Assembly (NCBI GenBank): GCA_028869035.1
Contig: JAGWTL010000107.1
Span: 1-8,673, forward strand
Length of the DNA: 8,673 nucleotides
Source of the DNA: Burkholderiales bacterium
GTDB lineage: Bacteria; Pseudomonadota; Gammaproteobacteria; Burkholderiales; Burkholderiaceae_C
Reading direction: 5' to 3'
A program made the translations under genes and the position numbers. The notes beneath the pieces were generated by a model. The model saw only the letters and a program-made list of their open reading frames with translations. It had not been told where the DNA came from and did no database searches. Each line of letters starts with the position of its first letter. Positions within the stretch are counted from its first letter, which is position 1. This document shows positions 1 to 5,793 of this stretch, piece after piece.

Positions 1-77
1 CTCCGGCTGAGGTGCTCTTCGAAGATTGCTTCAAGCAGAATGTCGATATCCAGCCCATCGTTGCACTTGGCATTTGA
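1..77 (+). CDS. possible 3' end of an upstream gene (partial)
   Basis: Reading in frame from base 3 gives 24 codons ending at TGA (75-77), with a peptide finishing NVDIQPIVALGI that reads like a normal protein C-terminus. The intergenic repeat starts almost immediately after the stop, as expected for a repeat lying between genes. I do not recognise the family, and 24 codons are too few to be sure. An opposite-strand frame over the same bases is also open and protein-like (it contains LDIDILLEAIFEEHL), with only a TTG start near 93 and no clear ribosome site. I slightly prefer the plus-strand reading. Confidence 0.28.
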   Translation, partial: PAEVLFEDCFKQNVDIQPIVALGI

Positions 78-80
78 ATC

Positions 81-232
81 CGCCAAGCAAAGAGAAGGCG
101 AGCCGGATTCGTCGACCCTCCGCTGCGCTACGGGCACACTGCGTTGCTCGGCCCGGGCGGGGTGCGCGCAAACTCGCTGCGCCCAAACATGCGCGCCCCT
201 TCTTCCGCCCGCTCCTGCGCTACTCGCCTCCG
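81..232 (-). repeat. degenerate copy of Burkholderiales-type intergenic repeat (copy A)
   Basis: The reverse complement of this stretch aligns with the repeat at about 704-845. The best-kept block is 165-195, which matches the reverse complement of 735-765 at 30 of 31 positions. Outside it the similarity is patchy: about 23 of 32 positions just to the right (196-227), and an alignable but gapped stretch to the left that includes the CAAAG and AAGGCGA elements. Copy A is shorter and more decayed than copy B and lacks the part matching about 846-900. Short open frames run through it on the plus strand but have no ribosome sites and look like chance readings of GC-rich DNA. Edges are approximate. 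Confidence 0.7.
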
Positions 233-304
233 CACACGGCAGTGGGAACGGAATGCCGAACCCCGCCCCCGCGTCCTGATTGACCGAAAGATTTCAGCTA
301 TAAA

Positions 305-319
305 CCAATCACTTATTGG
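305..319 (+). promoter_or_regulatory. short inverted repeat just upstream of the 87-aa gene
   Basis: CCAAT and ATTGG are arranged as an inverted repeat with a 5-base spacer, ending 5 bases before the Shine-Dalgarno run AGGGGG at 325-330. It could be a small operator or a weak 5'-leader hairpin. An AT-rich TATAAA lies just upstream at 299-304, and a TTGACC at 280-285, but the 13-base spacing between those two is too short for a normal sigma-70 promoter. The promoter of the small gene is therefore unresolved. A 5-bp stem can easily arise by chance. Confidence 0.22.
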
Positions 320-336
320 GGATCAGGGGGTGCTAA

Positions 337-600
337 GTGGCTAAGAATGAACCGTATCAAATGGTCGTTGTTGAAAGCTTTAGGCCTTCGGCGACCTCCG
401 GGCTACACGGAGAAATTCACATCCGCCCTGTCGCTGGACAAGGCCTCCATACAACACTCCATGTCGAGTGCTCTAAAAGTTTGTCGAGGGATTATCCAGT
501 TGGGACCAAGTTCCGAATTCGCGCAAAACTTACTGATCGAGAGAGTGGCGGGGAGTACCTGTACAGCTATTTCAAATGGCCGGTCGAAGTTTTAAAGTAA
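337..600 (+). CDS. small hypothetical protein, 87 aa, low-GC gene
   Basis: A GTG start at 337 is preceded by a strong Shine-Dalgarno run AGGGGG (325-330) at 6-base spacing, and the frame ends at TAA. I do not recognise a named family, although the pattern (ECSK, YPVGTKFRIRAKLTDRESGG, YLYSYFKWPVEVL) resembles small uncharacterised proteins I vaguely recall from Comamonadaceae. The sequence alternates short hydrophobic and charged segments, suggesting a compact beta-rich soluble fold. It has no signal peptide, membrane segment or obvious catalytic motif, and one cysteine. Counted GC over 361-600 is 120 of 240 (50%), against 70% in a sample of the efflux adaptor gene (7441-7500), so the gene may have been acquired separately. 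It stands alone between two inverted copies of an intergenic repeat and has its own terminator. Coding status is well supported; function is unknown. Confidence 0.75.
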   Translation: MAKNEPYQMVVVESFRPSATSGLHGEIHIRPVAGQGLHTTLHVECSKSLSRDYPVGTKFRIRAKLTDRESGGEYLYSYFKWPVEVLK

Positions 601-631
601 CGCGACTGGCACACTCCATCTATAGACGAAG

Positions 632-668
632 ACAAGGGCACGCCATGGCGTGCCCTTGTTGTATTTGC
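632..668 (+). terminator. hairpin terminator after the 87-aa gene
   Basis: Bases 632-659 form a perfect 28-base palindrome: the arm ACAAGGGCACGC, the four central bases CATG, then the exact reverse complement of the arm. It starts 31 bases after the stop codon and is followed by a T-rich tail (TTGTATTTG). That is the layout of a rho-independent terminator, with a long stem and a somewhat interrupted T tract. On the opposite strand the tail is less T-rich, so it probably acts mainly on the small gene. Confidence 0.65.
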
Positions 669-703
669 ATCCGGTTTTCTATCCCCCACCCTTGTGTATG
701 TGC

Positions 704-900
704 CGAGAAGCGCAGCGGCAGGCGGATCAAGAGACGCGCATGTTTGAGCGCAGCGAGTTTGCGCGGCTCCCGCCTGACGCGAGCATCGCAGGTTGCCCCG
801 GCGCAGCCGGGGTCACAGACACCAGGGTCGCCTTTCTTTCGGTTACCTTACTTTGGCGAAGCAAAGAAAGGTGACTCGCCCGCCGGGGCGAGACCCGGCA
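704..900 (+). repeat. intergenic repeat, better preserved copy (copy B)
   Basis: This stretch fills most of the gap between the terminator and the receptor gene. It contains several nested inverted repeats: CCCCGGC/GCCGGGG at 796-812, CCTTTCTTT/AAAGAAAGG at 831-871, CTTTG/CAAAG at 851-866, and CTCGCCC/GGGCGAG at 875-892. The wording (GCGCATGTTTGAGCGCAGCG, then CTTTGGCGAAGCAAAGAAAG, then GGCGAGACCCGGC) is familiar from repeated intergenic sequences in Comamonadaceae. That recognition is from memory. The direct evidence here is the second, inverted copy at 81-232. An open frame beginning at 650 (74 codons) runs through it and would translate to a peptide containing MFERSEFARL; this kind of spurious product comes from the repeat itself. 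No transposase is present, so any mobility would have to be non-autonomous. The ends are estimates. Confidence 0.72.
857..892 (-). terminator. possible terminator of the receptor operon, inside repeat copy B
   Basis: Read on the minus strand, the stem CTCGCCC / GGGCGAG (875-892, 4-base loop) comes about 40 bases after the receptor stop codon. It is followed by a pyrimidine-rich tail (TCACCTTTCTTTGCTT). The tail is not a clean T run, so termination could be weak or Rho-assisted. If real, the intergenic repeat supplies the 3' end of the operon transcript. Confidence 0.35.
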
Positions 901-932
901 AGCAAGCAAACACAGGCGCAAATCAACGAAGC

Positions 933-2948
933 TCAGAAGCTCAGCTGCACCCCCACCTTCAAACTCCGCCCCGGCAACGGCACCCGCCCCGGCGCCGTCT
1001 GCGTCAGGATCGACGAGGACGAATAGGCCAGGGTGTCGCCGATATTGTCCAGGCGCGCGTACCAAAGGGCCGGCAAACCACTGACCTTGTCATGCAGGCT
1101 GAGTGCCGCATTCCACAGCGTGTAGCCCTCGGTGGCCAGTTGGCCCTCGGGCACGCGGTCCTGCGCTGCGTAGCGGTCCACGCCCAGGCGCGCGCCCCAG
1201 GCGGCACGGCTCCACAACAGCGTGGCGCCCACGCGATGCGGGGCGATGCGCGGCAGGGGCTGGCCGGTGCTGGTGTTGTCGGCCCGCACGGTGTCGGCGC
1301 GCAGGGCCAGGTCCAGCTTGTGCTCCGCATCCAGCAGGCGCAGGCTGCCGCTGGCCTCGGCGCCGATGAACCGCGCCTGCACCTGGGTGTAGGTGTATTG
1401 CGGCGGTGTGGTCGTGAGATCGGTCCCTTCGAGCGAGATGTAGTTGCTGAACTGGTGCTGGAACAGCTGCAGCTGCGCACGGTGGGCGCCGCGCTTCCAG
1501 GCCACCCCCATATCGACGTTGGTCGAGCGCTCCTTGCCCAGATCAGGGTTGCCGATCTCCCGGGCCTTGGTGGCCACGTGCTCGCCGTTGGCGTAGAGCT
1601 CGTAATGCTTGGGGGCGCGCTCGTTCCACGACAGGTTGGACGTGAGCTGCCACTCCGACGCCACGCTCCACAGCGCACCCAGGGCATAACTGCCCGGGTT
1701 GAAGCTGCGTGTTGCGGGCGTGAAACGCGCCACGCCGGGCGTGCCGAAGGACTCGACCTGCACCGACTCCAGCCGCGCCCCGGCACTGAGCTTGCCCCAG
1801 GCGGTGGCCAGCTCCTCGTGCGTGAAGGCTGCGCCGCTGCGCGTGCGGCTGTAGGGCGCGTAGGCCTCCGTGCCGTCGGCCGAGAACTCGCTGTCCTCCA
1901 GCTGCAGACCGATCACACCGTCGAGCGCCCCCAGCCGGGCGTGGCGGGCCTGCAGGCGCAGATCGTTGCCCTGGGTCTTGAACAGGGTGCCGGGCACACC
2001 GGCGTTAAATTCGGTGTGCTGGTAGTCGTTGCGGCTGAACTGGGCCTTGACGCTCTGCAGCCACCCGCCCAGATCACGCAGTTCGCCTTCCAGGGCCAGG
2101 CGGCCGGAGCGCATGCGGATGTCCACCTCGTCCTCGGCCACCGAACCGTAGTGGGTGGTGTAGGTGGAGAGCGAGGCGCCCAGGTAACCCCGGTCGAAGA
2201 ACAGCGTGCCCCCCAGCGCCCCACCCGTGCTCTCGCTGGCCGAGTTGCAGATACGGCGCGCCGTGCTCGTGACACCACCGCGCGTGCAGGACAGATCGAT
2301 GGGCACGGCCACGTCCTCCGTCTTGCGCGACATGGCGTCGACGTGCAGGGTGTAACGATCGGTCCCCCCGTCCAGCAGCACCGTGCCGCCCCGCTCCCGG
2401 TTGCCGCTGACCAGGCCGGCGTCGATCTTGCCGGTCACGCCGCCGGCCGCGTCGAACAGGGGCTCGCGCTGGATGCGCCCGTCGATCACATTGACCACGC
2501 CACCCACGGCGCTGCCGCCGTACTGCAGCGCGCCCGGGCCGCGCAGCACTTCGACGCGTTCGATCAGCAGCGGGTCCAGCGTGACCGCGTGGTCGTAGCT
2601 CAGGCTGGACAGGTCTTCGCTGGCCCCGCCGTTGTTGAGGATGCGGATGCGGTCGCCATCCAGACCGCGGATCACGGGCCGGCTGGTATTGGGGCCGAAA
2701 TAGGTGCTGCTCACGCCGGGCAGGCCGCTGAGGGTCTCGCCCAGGGTGGGCTGGCTGCGCAGCAGCAGCTCGGTGCCCGAGAGCTGTTCGGTCGGTGTGA
2801 TCAGCTCGGTGGCGCCCAGCGGGTTGCCGGTCACCACCACGGGCGCCAGCATGGCGCCCTCCTGGGCCCAGGCACTGCAGGCCAGGAGCGTCAGCGTCGC
2901 CAGCGTGCTGCGGCGGAAAAAATCAGGGGTCTTGTGTTCGTGTTTCAT
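933..2948 (-). CDS. znuD: ZnuD-type TonB-dependent outer-membrane receptor
   Basis: A 671-residue TonB-dependent receptor, probably for zinc or a zinc-bearing ligand. The chosen ATG (2946-2948) gives a typical signal peptide (RR at 12-13, hydrophobic 15-26, likely cleavage after SAWA at 28). A GTG ten codons earlier is less likely. A TonB-box-like APVVVTG lies at 35-41. The plug follows, with PVIRGLDGDRIRIL (91-104), SYDHAVTLDPLLIERVEVLRG (117-137) and GGSAVGGVVNVIDG (144-157). The barrel ends in phenylalanine, as outer-membrane barrels do. The segment ELYANGEHVATKAREIGN (450-467) closely parallels the neisserial ZnuD sequence I recall. Unlike that protein, it has no His/Asp-rich extracellular loop; a Cys pair (221, 234) marks one loop instead. 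It is last in the gene set, 72 bp after the small His-rich protein, so it may have its own promoter. TonB/ExbBD are not in the window. The family call is firm; the substrate is inferred. Confidence 0.88.
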   Translation of the reverse strand: MKHEHKTPDFFRRSTLATLTLLACSAWAQEGAMLAPVVVTGNPLGATELITPTEQLSGTELLLRSQPTLGETLSGLPGVSSTYFGPNTSRPVIRGLDGDRIRILNNGGASEDLSSLSYDHAVTLDPLLIERVEVLRGPGALQYGGSAVGGVVNVIDGRIQREPLFDAAGGVTGKIDAGLVSGNRERGGTVLLDGGTDRYTLHVDAMSRKTEDVAVPIDLSCTRGGVTSTARRICNSASESTGGALGGTLFFDRGYLGASLSTYTTHYGSVAEDEVDIRMRSGRLALEGELRDLGGWLQSVKAQFSRNDYQHTEFNAGVPGTLFKTQGNDLRLQARHARLGALDGVIGLQLEDSEFSADGTEAYAPYSRTRSGAAFTHEELATAWGKLSAGARLESVQVESFGTPGVARFTPATRSFNPGSYALGALWSVASEWQLTSNLSWNERAPKHYELYANGEHVATKAREIGNPDLGKERSTNVDMGVAWKRGAHRAQLQLFQHQFSNYISLEGTDLTTTPPQYTYTQVQARFIGAEASGSLRLLDAEHKLDLALRADTVRADNTSTGQPLPRIAPHRVGATLLWSRAAWGARLGVDRYAAQDRVPEGQLATEGYTLWNAALSLHDKVSGLPALWYARLDNIGDTLAYSSSSILTQTAPGRVPLPGRSLKVGVQLSF

Positions 2949-2957
2949 CGTCGTCTC

Positions 2958-2969
2958 GTTGAATTCAAC
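2958..2969 (-). promoter_or_regulatory. perfect 12-bp palindrome in front of the receptor gene
   Basis: GTTGAATTCAAC is a perfect inverted repeat lying 9 bases upstream of the receptor ATG, overlapping the expected ribosome-binding zone. It could be an operator half-resembling GTT...AAC metalloregulator (Zur) sites, or a leader hairpin that masks translation initiation. No convincing -35/-10 pair is visible in the 72-bp gap. A second inverted repeat (GCACCG 2975-2980 with CGGTGC 2995-3000) sits just upstream and could fold in the transcript. The role is inferred from position only. Confidence 0.25.
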
Positions 2970-3020
2970 AGGAAGCACCGCGCGGCCTCAGGGCCGGTGC
3001 GGCGGATCAGCTACGTGGAT

Positions 3021-3398
3021 TCAGCGGGACGTGGGGGGTGCGCGCGCCGCGAAGGCGGCGCAGAGGCGCGGCTGCAGGGCTTGCAGGACGACCCAGGCCG
3101 GCACCAGCGGCAGGGCCAGGGCCGGCGCCGCCAGCACCGGCAGCAGCGGGCCGCCCTGACCCAGCTGGTCATAGAGGCGGCACTCGCTCTCGTCACTGGC
3201 GGGGGCCAGCAGGTGGGACAGCAGATCCTGCGCGGGCTGGGCCTGCGCCAGGACGGCCGGGCTGTGGTGCGCCACATGGGCATGCAGCACACCGTGTGCC
3301 AGCCCCAGCAACTGGGCCCACAGCAGCGCCAGCACGAGCAGCACCACGCCCGGCAGGTGCCGGAGCGGGGGGCGATGCAGAGGACGGGCGCGTGACAT
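3021..3398 (-). CDS. small His-rich membrane/periplasmic protein, DUF2946-like
   Basis: From the ATG at 3396-3398 the product is 125 aa; an in-frame TTG at 3411-3413 would add five residues. Neither start has a good ribosome site, and translation is probably coupled to the DUF3299 gene, whose stop lies about two dozen bases upstream. A hydrophobic stretch (about 17-35) serves as signal or membrane anchor. It is followed by a histidine cluster in HGVLHAHVAHH (H35, H39, H41, H44, H45), the conserved-looking ECRLYDQL (72-79) and a second hydrophobic stretch (84-106). This layout fits small DUF2946-type proteins that I recall beside metal receptors, but the assignment is from memory and the usual Cys pairs are not seen. 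A periplasmic metal-handling accessory role is inferred from the histidines and the neighbours. An antisense frame covers the same bases, but this strand fits the gene set. Confidence 0.62.
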   Translation of the reverse strand: MSRARPLHRPPLRHLPGVVLLVLALLWAQLLGLAHGVLHAHVAHHSPAVLAQAQPAQDLLSHLLAPASDESECRLYDQLGQGGPLLPVLAAPALALPLVPAWVVLQALQPRLCAAFAARAPPTSR

Positions 3399-3421
3399 GG
3401 GAAGAATGGGCAAGGCTGTGA

Positions 3422-3925
3422 TTATTTCACCGCCACGGCGTCGGTGATGCGGTAGTACAGGCCGTAGGGATCGTCACGCAGCACGGCCAGGCGGCCCTGC
3501 ACCACCAGAGGCTCCATGCCGTACCTGATGGGCGTCCTGCTCTTCACCTCGATCATGCTCTCGGGTCCGCCGGGCAGACAGAAGGAACAGGACAGCGGCA
3601 CCGAACTCAGCAGAAAGTGCGTCTGTTTCTCGCCCGGCTCCAGCGGCATCATGAAACCCTGCACGCGCTGCGGTTTGCCGTCCAGCGCCAGGATGGGCGC
3701 CGGGAAAACCGGCAGCACGCGGTTTTTCTCGACCTTGGTCTTCACTTGGGTCAGGAAGGCCCAGGACAGCACGTCGGCACGCTCTTTCAGGGGCGCAAAG
3801 GGGCTGTCGGGGCTGTGCACACCGGCGCCACTGCCGCTGGGGATGCCGCCCTGGACGGGCGCATCCAGCTGGGCCTGGGCCAGCGTGGCAGCGAACAGGG
3901 CGATGACAGAAAGCAGGTAGCGCAT
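3422..3925 (-). CDS. periplasmic DUF3299 protein
   Basis: A 167-residue protein with a clear signal peptide (MRYLLSVIALFAATLAQA, cleavage near residue 18). The body matches the DUF3299 pattern: WAFLTQVKT (55-63), LDGKPQRVQGFMMPLEP (81-97), a hydrophobic strand FLLSSVPLSCSFC (104-116), then PLVVQGRLAVLRDDPYGLYYRI (139-160) at the C-terminus. The family has no firmly established biochemical function. It commonly sits beside an ABC ATPase/permease pair and, in Vibrio, I recall it in a zinc-regulated gene set. A CSFC pair (C113, C116) could bind metal or form a disulfide in the periplasm; that is inference. The ATG is 3 bases after the permease stop, with a GGGATAAACC stretch as a moderate ribosome site, so the genes are co-transcribed and likely translationally coupled. 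Confidence 0.8.
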   Translation of the reverse strand: MRYLLSVIALFAATLAQAQLDAPVQGGIPSGSGAGVHSPDSPFAPLKERADVLSWAFLTQVKTKVEKNRVLPVFPAPILALDGKPQRVQGFMMPLEPGEKQTHFLLSSVPLSCSFCLPGGPESMIEVKSRTPIRYGMEPLVVQGRLAVLRDDPYGLYYRITDAVAVK

Positions 3926-3928
3926 GGT

Positions 3929-5140
3929 TTATCCCGAATTCAGCCATTGTCCCGCTTCTGTGCGGTAAGCGCCCAGCGCGGGCAAAAGGGCGGCCAGGGT
4001 CGCCACGGTCAGTGCCAGGGCCGGCACCCAGAGTTCCACGGTCAGCCAGAGCCAGCCCGTCATGGACAAGGATTGCTCCAGTGCCAGCAAATAACCTAGC
4101 AGGCCTGTCAAGAGGTGGCCCCCCAGCAGGCCCAGCACCGTGGCCAGACCGGCCAGCCAGAAGGCCTCGCACAGCAGCAGCGCGGCCAGGCGCTGCGGTG
4201 GCGCGCCCAGCATGCGCAGCAGGGCCAGGTCCGCGCTGCGCTCGCGCACGGCGCTCCACAGCGCGATGAACACGCTCAGCCCCGCGGTCAGCAGCAGCAC
4301 CGCTGCAAAGCCGCGCAGCACGTCGGCGCCCACCCCCACCAAACGCAGCAATCGGGTGATTTCCAGCGCGGGGGCGGCGGCCTGCAGATTGGTGCGGGTG
4401 TTCACGTAACGCGGGAAAGTCGCCGCGGCCAGGGGGCTGCGGTAGCGCACCAGGGCCAGGGTGATCTCGCGCTTTTCATCTTCCTCTGCGGCGTCATGGT
4501 CCTCATGCTTGCCGTGCGCGACTTCGTGCACCTCCCACACCGATTCAGTGGCGGTGAGCAGCAGGCGATCGAGCACGCAGCCGCAAGGCGCCAGCACACC
4601 GACCACCTGGTAGGGATGGCTCACATGGCCGGGCGCATCGCCTCCGTCGACCAGGCCGTGCGCTCCCGCAAAAGCCTGGCCTGGCTGCAGGCCGGTCGCC
4701 TGCGCGGCCTGGTGGCCCAGCACCACCTCCATGGCCTGCTGCCAGAGCCGGCCCTGCGCGACCTGCGCGCCATAGAGCGCGGGGTAGTCCTGCGTGGTGC
4801 CGACGATGCGAAAGCCGCGGTAACTGTCGCCCAGGCTCAAGGGGATCAGCTGCGCCACGCGGGTGTCCCGGGCCAGGGCCTGCGCCTCGCGCAGCGGGAT
4901 ATTGCCCGGCGGCACATCGAGATGGAAGACACCGGCAAGGATGAGCTGCAGCGGGCTGCCCTTGGCGCCGATCACGGCGTCGATGCCGGCAAGATCCCTC
5001 TCGAAGGCCCGGTCCAGCTGCGCACGCGTCAGCAGCACCAGGGTGATGGCGGCCAGGCCCAGCGTGAGCAGCAGCAGATTGAGCACCGTGGCCAGGGGCC
5101 GGGCCCACAGATAGCGCCAGGAGAGGGCCAGGGTTTTCAT
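3929..5140 (-). CDS. ABC transporter permease, FtsX/MacB type
   Basis: A 403-residue inner-membrane protein with the MacB/LolC layout. There is one N-terminal membrane helix (about 17-38), a large periplasmic domain (about 40-270), and three C-terminal helices (about 274-296, 318-348, 370-392). The conserved cytoplasmic coupling segment RERSADLALLRMLGAPPQRL (299-318) follows the second helix. The start ATG overlaps the ATPase stop in ATGA, so the two subunits are coupled. Unusually, the periplasmic domain carries a charged His/Asp/Glu-rich stretch at 205-224 (HEVAHGKHEDHDAAEEDEKR), after a CGC motif (186-188). This suggests metal binding but is not proof. MacB-type transporters generally move periplasmic substrates or do mechanical work rather than classical uptake, so the direction of transport here is open. 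The type is well supported; the substrate is inferred from the receptor and DUF3299 partners. Confidence 0.87.
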   Translation of the reverse strand: MKTLALSWRYLWARPLATVLNLLLLTLGLAAITLVLLTRAQLDRAFERDLAGIDAVIGAKGSPLQLILAGVFHLDVPPGNIPLREAQALARDTRVAQLIPLSLGDSYRGFRIVGTTQDYPALYGAQVAQGRLWQQAMEVVLGHQAAQATGLQPGQAFAGAHGLVDGGDAPGHVSHPYQVVGVLAPCGCVLDRLLLTATESVWEVHEVAHGKHEDHDAAEEDEKREITLALVRYRSPLAAATFPRYVNTRTNLQAAAPALEITRLLRLVGVGADVLRGFAAVLLLTAGLSVFIALWSAVRERSADLALLRMLGAPPQRLAALLLCEAFWLAGLATVLGLLGGHLLTGLLGYLLALEQSLSMTGWLWLTVELWVPALALTVATLAALLPALGAYRTEAGQWLNSG

Positions 5141-5793
5141 GCGACAGCCTCCCGGGCCGCGTCCAGATCCAGCAGCTGCGCCTGCGGCACTGCCTGGACC
5201 ACACGGGCATCGTGTGTGGCGATCACCAGCGTGGCGCCGCAGCGCTGTGCCGTGGCCTGCAGCAGGGCCAGGGCTTCACGCGCGGCCGCATCGTCCAGGC
5301 TGGCCGTGGGCTCGTCCGCCAGGATGACCTGGGGATGCAACAGCACGGCGCGCGCCAGCGCCACACGCTGCGCCTGCCCGCCCGAGAGCCGCTGCGGTCG
5401 CCGTGCCGCCAGCCCGGCCACACCGAGGGCCTGCAGGGCAGCGGCCATGGCAGGCGCATCGACCTTCAGGCCCGCCGCGAAATACACCAGTTCCAGGTTG
5501 CCGGCAACGGTGAGCGCCGGACTCAGGTGCAGCTTCTGCGGCAGGAAACCGATGTGGCGCGCGCGCCAGGCGTCCCCCTGCGGCGGCGTCAGGGCAGCCA
5601 GCCCCTGGCCGGCCACCTCGATCTCCCCCTGCGCGGGCCGCATCAGGCCGGCGGCCAGCGCCAGCCAGCTCGACTTGCCGCTGCCCGAGCGCCCGCGCAG
5701 CAGCAGCACGCCGCCCTGCGGCACCGTGGTGTCGGGAAATGTGAGCCGCCCGCCGCCCGGGTACTGGCAGGCCAGCCCCCGGCTGACGATCAC
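5137..5793 (-). CDS. ABC transporter ATP-binding subunit
   Basis: A 218-residue ATPase with all nucleotide-binding motifs intact: Walker A GRSGSGKSS (34-42), Q-loop LPQK (Q86), signature LSGGQ (136-140), Walker B VILADEP (156-162) with the catalytic Glu161, D-loop ASLDD and H-loop THD (His194). The length and motif spacing match the LolD/MacB-type ATPases that pair with FtsX-like permeases. It starts at GTG (5791-5793), which overlaps the msrA stop in GTGA, and it ends in ATGA overlapping the permease start. It is therefore locked into translation with both neighbours. It should sit on the cytoplasmic face as a dimer energising the permease. Confidence 0.92.
   Translation of the reverse strand: MIVSRGLACQYPGGGRLTFPDTTVPQGGVLLLRGRSGSGKSSWLALAAGLMRPAQGEIEVAGQGLAALTPPQGDAWRARHIGFLPQKLHLSPALTVAGNLELVYFAAGLKVDAPAMAAALQALGVAGLAARRPQRLSGGQAQRVALARAVLLHPQVILADEPTASLDDAAAREALALLQATAQRCGATLVIATHDARVVQAVPQAQLLDLDAAREAVA

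Noticed and set aside
280..304. TTGACC and TATAAA as promoter of the 87-aa gene
   Set aside because: The spacer is only 13 bases, too short for sigma-70. One of the two may still be real with an unseen partner.
650..874. 74-codon open frame inside repeat copy B
   Set aside because: Its sequence is the intergenic repeat itself, it starts within the palindrome at 632-659, and it has no ribosome site.
81..900. Possible insertion sequence bounded by the inverted repeats
   Set aside because: No transposase, no target-site duplication that I can define, and the repeats are diverged and of unequal length. Kept only as a repeat pair.
704..900. CRISPR array or tandem repeat
   Set aside because: There are no regularly spaced direct repeats with unique spacers; the structure is nested inverted repeats.
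576..3395. 939-codon open frame on the plus strand across the receptor gene
   Set aside because: It is antisense to the receptor and the His-rich small protein, has biased Arg/Gln/Gly/Ala composition, shows no domain or ribosome site, and arises from GC-rich codon use.
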